Shown here: one piece after another, positions 7,275 through 15,749 of the stretch | How the letters are laid out: every line of letters starts with the position of its first letter | Numbering within the stretch: the first letter of the stretch is position 1 | Source of the DNA: an uncultured Bacteroides sp. | Lineage (GTDB): Bacteria > Bacteroidota > Bacteroidia > Bacteroidales > Bacteroidaceae | Assembly (NCBI GenBank): GCA_900555635.1 | Contig: USLU01000029.1 | Location: 1-60,486 of the forward strand | DNA length: 60,486 nucleotides | Reading direction: 5' to 3' | Translations under genes and position numbers: made by a program | The notes under the pieces: model-generated | What the model saw: only the letters and a program-made list of their open reading frames with translations | Database searches by the model: none | Told to the model about the DNA's origin: nothing

Positions 7275-8618
7275 TTAGATCTTATACTCCTCAATCTTAC
7301 GGTACAACGTTGTCAACCCTATCTTTAGCAAGCGAGCTGTTTCGGTCTTGTTACCTTTGGTATAATCGAGTACGCGGGCAATATGACGGCGTTCCATCGC
7401 CGAAAGCTCAAAGCTATCGGGACTTGTTTCGGAAGATTGTTCGTAATGGGTGTTCTGAATTTCTAAAGGCAAATCGGCAATATCCAGTCGTTCGCTTTCA
7501 CAGACAATGAGGCAACGCTCTATCACATTACGTAATTCACGGATATTTCCCTTCCACGGTTGTTGCTCCAATGCTTCGACAAAGGCGGGAGTCATCTCGG
7601 TGATTGTGCGTCCCATACGTTCGGAAAGGCTTTTTACAAATGCCTTTGCCAGCAGGCGCACGTCACCTGTACGATCGCGTAACGGCGGTAGATGTACCTG
7701 GAAGACACTGAGACGATAGAACAAGTCTTCGCGGAAATGATTGGCGGCAATCTCCTCGGGCAGATTACGGTTGGTAGCAGCAATGATGCGTACATTTACA
7801 CGGGTAGGTTTCGTATCGCCTATCTTTATATATTCGCCTGTTTCGAGAATACGCAGTAATTTGGCTTGAAGTTCAAATGCCATCTCACCTATTTCATCGA
7901 GGAAGATGGTACCATTGTTGGCTTCTTCAAACAAACCTTTCTTATCTTTCAGCGCACCCGTAAAAGAACCCGCTTTATGACCGAACATCTCACTTTCCAG
8001 CAATTCTTTACTGAAAGATGAGCAGTTTACAGCTACAAAATTCTGCTTGGCACGCTTACTATTATAATGGATGGCTTGGGCAAAAACCTCTTTACCGGTT
8101 CCCGTCTCCCCCGTCAATAATACAGGAACATCGGTTACGGAGACTTTCTGAGCAAGGGCAAGAGCCTCTTTCAACACTTTAGATTCACCCAGGATGGAGT
8201 CAATGGAATAAGTTTTTGCAATCTTGTTCTCCAACTTCTCCAGACGGACATTCATCTGTGCTTTCTCTACGGCACGACTCACTAAGGGGATAATCTTATT
8301 ATTATCGTCACCCTTTGTTATGTAATCGAAAGCGCCGTTCTTAATAGCTTGAACACCATCGGGGATGTTGCCGTGGGCGGTAAGAAGGATGATCTCTACA
8401 TTGGGAGATTTCTTTTTCATAGCGAGTACCAGATCTACACCGTTTCCGTCGGGCAGGAATACATCGCATAATACTACATCGGGAACATGCAGTTCCAACT
8501 GCTTCAAGGCAGCTGCACAATCGCCTGCCTGACACACTTCATATCCTTCAAGTCCCAACATGCGGGACAGCAACGTACGAATTTGTACTTCGTCGTCTAT
8601 AACAAGTATTTTACTCAT
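7275..8618 (-). CDS. Sigma-54-dependent response regulator (NtrC family)
   Basis: From the ATG at 8618 the protein has 447 residues: a receiver domain (acid pocket in VIDDE at 6-10, phospho-acceptor D52), an AAA+ domain with Walker A GETGTGKE, Walker B DEIGEM and the sigma-54 contact loop GSFTGA (a variant of GAFTGA), and a C-terminal Fis-type helix-turn-helix (ARLLKIGLTTLYRKIEEY). A longer frame opens at 8711, but the extra 31 residues are not receiver-like, and a TATATTTG -7 box at 8661-8668 would place transcription inside them. Its target is probably the adjacent kdp promoter. KdpE, the usual kdp regulator, is an OmpR-type protein, so this is a different regulator class. Confidence 0.92.
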   Translation of the reverse strand: MSKILVIDDEVQIRTLLSRMLGLEGYEVCQAGDCAAALKQLELHVPDVVLCDVFLPDGNGVDLVLAMKKKSPNVEIILLTAHGNIPDGVQAIKNGAFDYITKGDDNNKIIPLVSRAVEKAQMNVRLEKLENKIAKTYSIDSILGESKVLKEALALAQKVSVTDVPVLLTGETGTGKEVFAQAIHYNSKRAKQNFVAVNCSSFSKELLESEMFGHKAGSFTGALKDKKGLFEEANNGTIFLDEIGEMAFELQAKLLRILETGEYIKIGDTKPTRVNVRIIAATNRNLPEEIAANHFREDLFYRLSVFQVHLPPLRDRTGDVRLLAKAFVKSLSERMGRTITEMTPAFVEALEQQPWKGNIRELRNVIERCLIVCESERLDIADLPLEIQNTHYEQSSETSPDSFELSAMERRHIARVLDYTKGNKTETARLLKIGLTTLYRKIEEYKI

Positions 8619-8660
8619 TCTGATAAGCCGTTTAAGTTTGAAAGGCAAAAACAGGGCGCA

Positions 8661-8668
8661 CAAATATA
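8661..8668 (-). promoter_or_regulatory. -7 box of the response regulator gene
   Basis: The minus strand reads TATATTTG, an exact TAnnTTTG match. The predicted start near 8654 leaves a leader of about 36 nt to the ATG at 8618. It argues against the earlier ATG at 8711. No good -33 element is visible. Confidence 0.5.
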
Positions 8669-8808
8669 TGGCTTTTATTGTAAATATGTGGCACATCTTT
8701 TGAACTTTCATTAGTGAGTGTGTAGAAAGAATTTGAATATACCCTGCTACAATACCTCAGAAACACAGATCGAGGAACACCGAAAGCAGCAAGAAAGCGA
8801 TAAGACTT

Positions 8809-8844
8809 CCTTCCATTTCGGGAAAGCCCTTTCAAAATGGAAAG
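8809..8844 (+). promoter_or_regulatory. Nested hairpin in the leader of the aspartokinase-like gene
   Basis: Outer arms TTCCATTT (8811-8818) and AAATGGAA (8835-8842) enclose the inner hairpin GAAAG-CC-CTTTC (8822-8833). The structure ends about 45 bp before the ATG at 8888. It is not followed by a T-run, so it may be a leader structure or protein-binding site and not a terminator. Confidence 0.45.
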
Positions 8845-8887
8845 CTTTCAGTCTCCTCTTAAACGATAACAATAAAAAAAAGAAGCA

Positions 8888-10198
8888 ATGAAAGTACTTA
8901 ATTTATGCGGCAATTCAATTGACACAGTCGAGAAGATGAAAAACATAGCCCGATTGCTGAAAGACGGCACTTCACAATTCGTCGTATTGTCAGCAGCAAG
9001 CACCGTAAGCAAGCACCTGGATGAAATCGCCGCCAACCTGTTTAACCGTGAAATAGAGCGGGCACACGGTCAGATTACCAAACTGGAATTCCAATTCATT
9101 GATTTTGCCAACAGTCTGCTGGAAGATGAAATCCTCAAACAGAATGCTATAAATTATATCATTGAACGCTTTCAATATATATGGAAGTTTACCAAAAACT
9201 CTTTCACCGCTGCCGATGAAAAAGATATTATGGCACAAGGCGAATTCATAACTTCGGCTTTACTCAACTCCTTCTTGCGCGAACAAGGAGTAAAAAGCGT
9301 ATTCATCTCCGCTTTTGATTTTATGCGTATCAATCTTGATGAAAAACCGGATTATGAATATTTGGAGAAGCGAGTTAATGAAACCCTGCAAATCAATTCG
9401 GATGCCAATATCTTCATTACGCAAGGACAACTATGCAAAAACTGCTACGATGAAACAGCTTATATGAAGGCAGGCGGTACAGAATACACCTCAGCTTTGA
9501 TAGCCAAAGCCTTGCATGCGGAAGAGATTCTTATTTGGAAGGAATTATCTACTGATACCAAGGAAGCAGAAGAAGCAAAGGATGCCCGCTATACCAAGAA
9601 CCTGAATTATAATGAAGCGGAGCGCCTCTCGCACTTCAATGTAGAAATAGTAAGTCCGCTTTGCCTTTGCGCCGCACAAGAGGAAAACATTCCCATCCAC
9701 CTGTACAATCCACTGGATCTATCCGATAAAGGCATCCTCATTTCCGACTATCAGGATGAAACTACCGTCAAAGCAGTAGCTTCCAAAGATTCCATACTAT
9801 ACATCAAATTCGAATCGAATAACACGCTGCGCCCTTATCTTTTCATCAGCAAAATATTTGATATATTTGCCAAATATCAAACTTCCCCCTGTCTGTTGAC
9901 TTCATCCAGCAACAATATCTCTATCGCAACAGATAATAAAGGGTATCTATCTTCCATCTTGCGGGAGTTGAACCGCTATGCCAAGATATGGGTGGAAGAC
10001 CGCATGACCATCGTTTCCATCATCGGCAACCTGAAATGGCAGCAACCGGGAGCAGAAGCACGTGTAATGGAGGCACTGAAAGATGTACCGTTACGAATGA
10101 TAGCTTATGGAAGCAACTATACGGATATCTCAATGGTTATCAAGGCATCGGACAAGAAAAAAGCGATGCAGGCATTAAATGGAGTGGTAGAATGGTAA
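8888..10198 (+). CDS. Divergent aspartokinase-like protein with ACT region
   Basis: This 436-residue protein has the length and layout of a monofunctional aspartate kinase: an amino-acid kinase fold at about 1-290 and tandem ACT regions at about 295-436. Aspartate kinase makes aspartyl phosphate for lysine, threonine and methionine synthesis. Key motifs are altered. The N-terminal KFGGTS is replaced by NLCGNS (5-10), the RGGSDYTA-type motif reads KAGGTEYTSA (194-203), and the TDVDG/ADPR segment is not recognisable around 215-240. It may have reduced or changed activity, or act as a regulatory paralogue. It stands alone, without lysA, dapA or thrA neighbours. Family assignment is firm; catalytic activity is doubtful. 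Confidence 0.75.
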   Translation: MKVLNLCGNSIDTVEKMKNIARLLKDGTSQFVVLSAASTVSKHLDEIAANLFNREIERAHGQITKLEFQFIDFANSLLEDEILKQNAINYIIERFQYIWKFTKNSFTAADEKDIMAQGEFITSALLNSFLREQGVKSVFISAFDFMRINLDEKPDYEYLEKRVNETLQINSDANIFITQGQLCKNCYDETAYMKAGGTEYTSALIAKALHAEEILIWKELSTDTKEAEEAKDARYTKNLNYNEAERLSHFNVEIVSPLCLCAAQEENIPIHLYNPLDLSDKGILISDYQDETTVKAVASKDSILYIKFESNNTLRPYLFISKIFDIFAKYQTSPCLLTSSSNNISIATDNKGYLSSILRELNRYAKIWVEDRMTIVSIIGNLKWQQPGAEARVMEALKDVPLRMIAYGSNYTDISMVIKASDKKKAMQALNGVVEW

Positions 10199-10212
10199 AG
10201 CGAAAAGGTGGT

Positions 10213-10247
10213 AAAGTGATAAGGTTTTAACCACCTTATCACTTTTC
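10213..10247. terminator. Bidirectional terminator between convergent genes
   Basis: Perfect 12-bp arms AAAGTGATAAGG (10213-10224) and CCTTATCACTTT (10234-10245) flank a 9-nt loop, with T or A runs on both sides. The right arm overlaps the stop codon of the minus-strand membrane protein gene. Confidence 0.75.
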
Positions 10248-11885
10248 AAATACCAATACGTCGCCATAATCCCTTAATTTATACTCTCTATTTTCCAATC
10301 TCACAATGGCATCAATTACCACCAAACAAGAGTCGTTCCTAAAGCAAAAAGGCTCTATATTCTCTGCATTCCTACTCCATGATGCCATCTCTTTCTTATA
10401 TTTCTCAAAGTGTGCCTGAGTGTCTGCTTCCAATAATAATCGATCTTTAGACCACACTTCCATCTTATCCTCTTTGGAAACAATGATCCGGCAATTGGGC
10501 AGAAATTGAGTATACCCCTCAATATTTATATCGTTATTCGGACAGGAGAAATAGGCTGATTCATCATTGTTATCCGGTTCCAAGACTAGATTATTTACTC
10601 CGAAACGCGCTATAGCAACTTCCCGACCCAGTGTATTCTCCAAGTAGACATAACAGTCGTCCAACTGGCGGATGGTGTATTTCTGCAAACTATCTTTTGC
10701 CTGAAATGCCTCCGTATCCACCAACTTTCCAGTCGCTGCGTCCCACAACGAAAGCTCGCTTGCCATGCGTTGCAGGCGATGAATCTGTGATCGGATACCT
10801 ATATTATGCGCTGATATCCCCGGGATGTACGTCAGTAGGATGATAACGGATGAACTTATCAACAACATCAAACGGTAACTACCCAGGCGTTTGCTATACA
10901 GGAAGAACACATACAGAGTCATCAATATTCCGGCAGCCAGCAAATATACACGCGATTCGGTAAGGCTATAGGTATATATTCTGTGCAAGGTTCCTATCCA
11001 GAACAACACCAACGGAGGTATGGCTATAAAACCAAACGGACGGTAAAACCAGTCATAAAGCCTTTGGCTGACAATAAGTTGTGCCATACGTCCTGCCATT
11101 GATACGATGATGAATGCCATTACCATATAGGCTACCCCACCTTTTGGCAACTCCCAATGTATCGCAATAGTGAGGAAATAAATATAAAGAATAGCCGTAT
11201 AAATAATGATAGCCGGAGAAAGGATAAAGTTCAAGACAAACTGTATGACATGAGGTAAGTTCTCCCACTCAGTATCTTCCTCTTGTTGTAAGTGACAGAA
11301 GAACAAAGGAACAAACAGGTAAAATGTGAAATGAGCCACATACTCGATGAAGTCTTCGGTAGCGTTCCAATCGAAGATATAGACTAACGAGAAATAGATT
11401 ACAGCAACCGCCCCTATCAATAGCAAGCCGATAGCAATAGAGAAAGCGCCATTAACAATCAGTTTTACACTATGACGTGCAAAAGAAGTATTGTCATCGG
11501 TCTTTTTGAATCCAAGTAACAAGAAAAGGGTCAATAACAATGTAAACCCATAAGCCGATGAATTGGTAAAATCTCTCAGTTGCCCTTGAAGAAGGATCAA
11601 AGGCACTACAGATAATATAGATAGATAGTATATCAGGGCCTTCTTGCCGGTGAAAAGATAATGGCAGCTATAGGTTAGCACAAATAAGGTGGGAAACATG
11701 AAAGGCATGTCTCTCCATCCCCTACTTTCTTCATAGGGCAATGAATCACCGATAATAAAGAAGACGAAAAAACATAACCCTAAGATAGACTCTACAAGAT
11801 TATTTTGCAGACAAGAAATCACTTGTTGCCTGATGGCTGATAATTGAAGTTTCTTCATGGCATCACGATTGATTGGATGCAACAA
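10239..11885 (-). CDS. DUF4153-type multi-pass membrane protein
   Basis: This 548-residue protein has about ten hydrophobic segments over residues 30-360 and a soluble C-terminal part of about 180 residues. The overall layout fits the DUF4153 family, uncharacterised inner-membrane proteins common in Bacteroides. An internal ATG nine codons downstream (MKKLQLS) could be the true start, since the first residues are not membrane-like and no ribosome-binding site separates the two. No catalytic motif is visible. It is convergent with the aspartokinase-like gene and has no functional link to either neighbour that I can see. Confidence 0.6.
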   Translation of the reverse strand: MLHPINRDAMKKLQLSAIRQQVISCLQNNLVESILGLCFFVFFIIGDSLPYEESRGWRDMPFMFPTLFVLTYSCHYLFTGKKALIYYLSILSVVPLILLQGQLRDFTNSSAYGFTLLLTLFLLLGFKKTDDNTSFARHSVKLIVNGAFSIAIGLLLIGAVAVIYFSLVYIFDWNATEDFIEYVAHFTFYLFVPLFFCHLQQEEDTEWENLPHVIQFVLNFILSPAIIIYTAILYIYFLTIAIHWELPKGGVAYMVMAFIIVSMAGRMAQLIVSQRLYDWFYRPFGFIAIPPLVLFWIGTLHRIYTYSLTESRVYLLAAGILMTLYVFFLYSKRLGSYRLMLLISSSVIILLTYIPGISAHNIGIRSQIHRLQRMASELSLWDAATGKLVDTEAFQAKDSLQKYTIRQLDDCYVYLENTLGREVAIARFGVNNLVLEPDNNDESAYFSCPNNDINIEGYTQFLPNCRIIVSKEDKMEVWSKDRLLLEADTQAHFEKYKKEMASWSRNAENIEPFCFRNDSCLVVIDAIVRLENREYKLRDYGDVLVFEK

Positions 11886-11940
11886 AAATAAGAAAACATT
11901 CTTAATTATCAGCCATCTGCAATAATATATAACTATATGC

Positions 11941-13128
11941 CTATGAGAATCGTTCTATAATCTCCATACACATGCGTCCATTGTGGTAGGGGCATTTCCA
12001 GAAACCGGCTTTGTCGTCATCGGTATTTATACTGCCATCGACTCGTACACTCCAATGCCATTCGCCGTTTTTACGATCAATCAAATATTCCTTGATATAC
12101 TCCCAACAACGAAAAGCCTTCTGCATGGCAACTTCGTCATCGAAATGCTGGTAGAGGTTGGCATGCCCTACCACATTCTCCGCTTGTACCCACCAATGGC
12201 GGTCGGCATCTGTACGGGCTTTGTCCAGGAAGGTTTCGTAAATCATACTACCGTCGGGAGTCAGACCTTCGTCGGCGGCAGCGGCAATGTATTCCACTAA
12301 GGGCTCCACCTTTTCCAGCAAAAGTTTATCTCCTAAGACCAAAGCAGCCTCATGAATCAACCAAGAGGCTTCTATGTCGTGTCCGTATGAAACGATACGA
12401 TACTTGCTCACCCAGTCATCATCAAAAAACAGGTCGAGATGCCCGGTTTTGATGTTGAGTATCTTTTCTATAAACAAGATAATCAGGTTACGGAGCTGCG
12501 CTTCAAGACGTTTATCCTTCCACACCCGGAACAAGTTTGTATAAGGTTCCAGTATATGCAGGTGTGTATTCATGGTCTTGCGCTCGTTCTCGTCCTTGTC
12601 ACTCAAGCGCATATCGGCAATCTCACCCCATTCGCGGGTCAATGCTTCGCAATAACCATTCTTTACCGGATCAAAACTATGTGTTTCGATACTTTCAAAG
12701 ATGCGGACGGCATACGCCAGCGCTTCTTCATCGCCGGTGGCACGGTGGTATTCACTCAATCCATAGATAGCAAAACCTAGGGCATAGATTTGTTTTTTCG
12801 TGTCGAGCGGCTGTCCTTTATAGTCGAGGGACCAGTAAATACCTCCCTGAACTTCATCGTAAAAATGATCGATCAGGTAACGTTTGGCACGGGTAGCCGC
12901 AGCCAAGTACTCTTCTTTCTTCAACAAACGATAGGCTGATGAGAATGTCCACAGGATACGGGCGTTCAGAATTGCTCCTTTCTCTGCTTCGGGCATCAAG
13001 ACTTCACCGCCGGTAATTCGACCATAAAAACCACCGTTCGTCTCGTCTGTCATTTTATTTATCCAAAATGGAAGAATGTTGGTTACCAACTCTTCTTCCA
13101 TTTCTTTACTCATATTCTTAATATCCAT
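11941..13128 (-). CDS. Cellobiose/mannobiose 2-epimerase (AGE family)
   Basis: This 395-residue (alpha/alpha)6-barrel protein of the N-acylglucosamine 2-epimerase family closely resembles Bacteroides fragilis cellobiose 2-epimerase. Recognisable segments are GGFYGRI, YGHDIEASWL and WWVQAENVVG, which contain His and Trp residues of the active site, and NTHLHILEPYTNLFRVW. In the known B. fragilis pathway this enzyme converts 4-O-beta-mannosyl-mannose to 4-O-beta-mannosyl-glucose in the cytoplasm, giving the substrate of the GH130 phosphorylase encoded two genes upstream. It is the last gene of a GH26-GH130-symporter-epimerase unit, 52 bp after the symporter. A second ATG at codon 6 could also be the start. 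Confidence 0.9.
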   Translation of the reverse strand: MDIKNMSKEMEEELVTNILPFWINKMTDETNGGFYGRITGGEVLMPEAEKGAILNARILWTFSSAYRLLKKEEYLAAATRAKRYLIDHFYDEVQGGIYWSLDYKGQPLDTKKQIYALGFAIYGLSEYHRATGDEEALAYAVRIFESIETHSFDPVKNGYCEALTREWGEIADMRLSDKDENERKTMNTHLHILEPYTNLFRVWKDKRLEAQLRNLIILFIEKILNIKTGHLDLFFDDDWVSKYRIVSYGHDIEASWLIHEAALVLGDKLLLEKVEPLVEYIAAAADEGLTPDGSMIYETFLDKARTDADRHWWVQAENVVGHANLYQHFDDEVAMQKAFRCWEYIKEYLIDRKNGEWHWSVRVDGSINTDDDKAGFWKCPYHNGRMCMEIIERFS

Positions 13129-13180
13129 TTATTTCTTCTAATTTAAAGGCAAATGCGATAGGCTAATATACGCCTTTCCC

Positions 13181-14560
13181 TCAGGCTATACTTCTTTTCT
13201 TCTTCAACTCAGCAGCAATGGCATCCATCCGCGTTTTATTAAGCGGATAAATAAACAGAACCAGGATAGACACCGCAGCAATAGCAGCCGGAATAAAGCT
13301 CATCAAGTACTTCAAGCCATCCAACGCTTCGGGTGTTTGCAAGGCACCCTCAGCAGTGTTATAACCGAAAGCTGCCAACAATGCCATTACAGCCCATCCG
13401 GCAAATGCGCCACCAAACTTTTGTGCCATAGAACCGGAAGAGAAGATCAATCCTGTAGATGCAGTACCATCTTTCTGTTCGGCATAATCCGCTACATCGG
13501 CATACATACTCCATATAAGCGGCGAGACAATACCCGTACATATAGAAATCAGTACTTGGAAGATCATCATCAACCACCAGCCTAATCCATTATTAGGTAT
13601 AAAGAAGAACAAGACGCTGAATACAACCAGGCAAATCAATGAAAGCACGTAAGTCGATTTCTTTCCGAACTTCATGGAAAGAGGTACTGCCAATGCCACA
13701 CCAATCATATTACAAACTTCGCCTACCATCAGGAACAATCCGGCATAAAGCACTATGTTGAAGATGCCTAAGTCGAGAAAAGCATTCGCACTAATATAGT
13801 CTTTGAAGAAGTAGGCAGCAGTAGCACCACGTACCGTATTAAAGAAATTAGAGAGCAGAGCCGCACCGTTCAATATCCACCAGGGCGAATTGCGTACAAG
13901 CGATTTCACATCTTTGCCTATCGACTCTGCCGCAGCACTCTTGACATGCTCACGTGTCATACTGAAACATAGCAAGAAGCCCAGAAAACAAAATATAGCA
14001 ATTACTACCATGGCATATTGCCAACTGGCAGTGGTACTGCATTCCATTGACCGGAACCAATTGCACAACGGCTCCCATGCACCCAATGCAATAAAACTAC
14101 CTCCATACGCAAAAAACATACGGTAAGAAGAGAAAACCGTCTTAGTATTAGAGTCGTCTGTCATTACCCCCAACATCGCTCCATAAGGAACATTGATAGC
14201 TGTATATACAGTCATCATCAGGATGTAGGTGACATAAGCCCAAATGAGTTTACCCGTTGCCCCCATGTCGGGAGTCGTAAAGAGAAGAATCCCCGCAACT
14301 GCAAATGGAGCCGCAGCCCACAGCAAATAAGGGCGATACTTACCCCATCGCGTACGTGTACGGTCGGCAATTACACCCATCATAGGATCAGACAATGCAT
14401 CCCAGACACGTGTTACCAGCATCAGTACTCCTGCATCAGCCAGACTAAGCCCAAATATATTCGAATAAAAGAAAGGTAAATAGTAAGAGAATATTTTCCA
14501 AAACATGGAGGAAGACATATCTCCGAAACCATAACCTACTTTTTCTTTTAATGTTGCCAT
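13181..14560 (-). CDS. GPH-family sugar:cation symporter
   Basis: This 459-residue protein has about twelve membrane helices and the GPH (melibiose-type) features: an N-terminal KVGYGFGDMSSSMFW, SDPMMGVIADRTRTRWGKYRPY near 57-78, and WSMYADVADYAE near 345-356. The family imports mono- and disaccharides with Na+ or H+ across the inner membrane. The gene overlaps the end of the GH130 gene by 13 bp, indicating translational coupling. In the homologous B. fragilis mannan cluster the transporter also sits between the epimerase and phosphorylase genes. The likely cargo is mannobiose or mannosyl-glucose; this is inferred from context. Confidence 0.88.
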   Translation of the reverse strand: MATLKEKVGYGFGDMSSSMFWKIFSYYLPFFYSNIFGLSLADAGVLMLVTRVWDALSDPMMGVIADRTRTRWGKYRPYLLWAAAPFAVAGILLFTTPDMGATGKLIWAYVTYILMMTVYTAINVPYGAMLGVMTDDSNTKTVFSSYRMFFAYGGSFIALGAWEPLCNWFRSMECSTTASWQYAMVVIAIFCFLGFLLCFSMTREHVKSAAAESIGKDVKSLVRNSPWWILNGAALLSNFFNTVRGATAAYFFKDYISANAFLDLGIFNIVLYAGLFLMVGEVCNMIGVALAVPLSMKFGKKSTYVLSLICLVVFSVLFFFIPNNGLGWWLMMIFQVLISICTGIVSPLIWSMYADVADYAEQKDGTASTGLIFSSGSMAQKFGGAFAGWAVMALLAAFGYNTAEGALQTPEALDGLKYLMSFIPAAIAAVSILVLFIYPLNKTRMDAIAAELKKKRSIA

Positions 14561-15729
14561 GTTATATTTTTCAGGTTTTTATCAATCAACTTCTTCAATG
14601 TCTCTACCGAAGCAGACGAACGCAAGCCATCAGCAGGGGTGTTCAAGCAATAATCCACCAGTTTGTCTACGGTCGAAGTAGCTACATGCATCCGTGTATC
14701 GGAAGAGGCGTAATAGATGAATACTTTGCCGTCTTCATCGATAATCCAACCGTTGGTAAAAAGTACGTTACTAACATCACCGATACGCTCTTCACCTTCG
14801 GGAACCATGAAAGCACCGGCAGGGGCAGCAATCAGTTTCGTCGGATCTTCCAAAGAAGTCATATACATATAAAGTACATAACGCAATCCTGCCGCACAGC
14901 CACGAACACCATGAGCCAGATGCAACCAGCCTTTCGGAGTCTTAACCGGATGTGGACCTTCGCCGTTCTTCACTTCCTTGATGGTGTGATAATAGCGTTG
15001 ATCTATGATTTTTTCTTCCTTTACTTCGGCATTCGTCATGTCATCTACCAATGCCCAGCCAATACCTCCACCGCTTCCGGCATCAATAAAGCCATCTTGC
15101 GGACGTGTATAGAGTGCGTACTTTCCATCTACAAACTCTGGATGAAGTACTACGTTGCGTTGCTGGCTCTTAGTTTTCAAGTCCGGCAAGCGTTCCCAGT
15201 TCTTTAAATCCTTCGTGCGGGCGATGGCAGCCGTTGCCGTAGCAGATGACAAATCACCGGCAGCCGCATTATCATCATGGCGTTCAGCACAGAAGATACC
15301 ATAAATCCAACCGTCTTCATGAGCCGTGAGACGCATATCGTACACATTCGTCGCAGGTATTACATCTTCGGGCATCGTAACCGGATAATCCCAGAAGCGG
15401 AAGTTGTCAATACCGTTTGGACTCTCGGCCACAGCAAAAAATGATTTACGGTCGGCTCCTTCTACGCGTACCATCAATAAATACTTGCCCTTCCATTTGA
15501 TAGCGCCGGAGTTCATCGTTGCATTTACGCCGATACGTTCCATCAGGTAAGGATTGGAGTTTTCATCCAAATCATACCGCCAGAACACGGGCGCATGGGC
15601 CGCTGTCACTACCGGATATTTATAGCGGGTAAATATACCATTCCCGTCTTCTACAGCCACATTTTTTCTCGTAATTAACTCTTCATGTTTTTGAAAGAGT
15701 TCTTCCACTTTCTCTCTAAAGGTTTTCAT
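14548..15729 (-). CDS. 4-O-beta-D-mannosyl-D-glucose phosphorylase (GH130)
   Basis: This 393-residue five-bladed beta-propeller enzyme is a GH130 subfamily 1 phosphorylase. The catalytic aspartate is D131 in VYDMRL, the same number as in the characterised B. fragilis enzyme. Also present are NATMNSGAIKWKGKYLLMVR (69-88), which lines the substrate pocket, and GGGIGWA. It splits mannosyl-beta-1,4-glucose with phosphate into mannose-1-phosphate and glucose in the cytoplasm; no signal peptide is present. It lies 20 bp after the GH26 gene. Together with the epimerase it saves ATP when mannobiose is used. Confidence is high because sequence and gene order both match the known pathway. Confidence 0.93.
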   Translation of the reverse strand: MKTFREKVEELFQKHEELITRKNVAVEDGNGIFTRYKYPVVTAAHAPVFWRYDLDENSNPYLMERIGVNATMNSGAIKWKGKYLLMVRVEGADRKSFFAVAESPNGIDNFRFWDYPVTMPEDVIPATNVYDMRLTAHEDGWIYGIFCAERHDDNAAAGDLSSATATAAIARTKDLKNWERLPDLKTKSQQRNVVLHPEFVDGKYALYTRPQDGFIDAGSGGGIGWALVDDMTNAEVKEEKIIDQRYYHTIKEVKNGEGPHPVKTPKGWLHLAHGVRGCAAGLRYVLYMYMTSLEDPTKLIAAPAGAFMVPEGEERIGDVSNVLFTNGWIIDEDGKVFIYYASSDTRMHVATSTVDKLVDYCLNTPADGLRSSASVETLKKLIDKNLKNITWQH

Positions 15730-15749
15730 GTCTTAATTGTTTATGTTTG

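Noticed and set aside
7017..7510. Two short plus-strand frames between the kdp promoter and the regulator gene
   Set aside because: They cover the hairpin array and the regulator 3' end, lack ribosome-binding sites and show no protein-like composition.
8619..8711. N-terminal extension of the sigma-54 regulator to 8711
   Set aside because: The extra residues precede a perfect receiver start (MSKILVIDDE), and a -7 box lies inside them.
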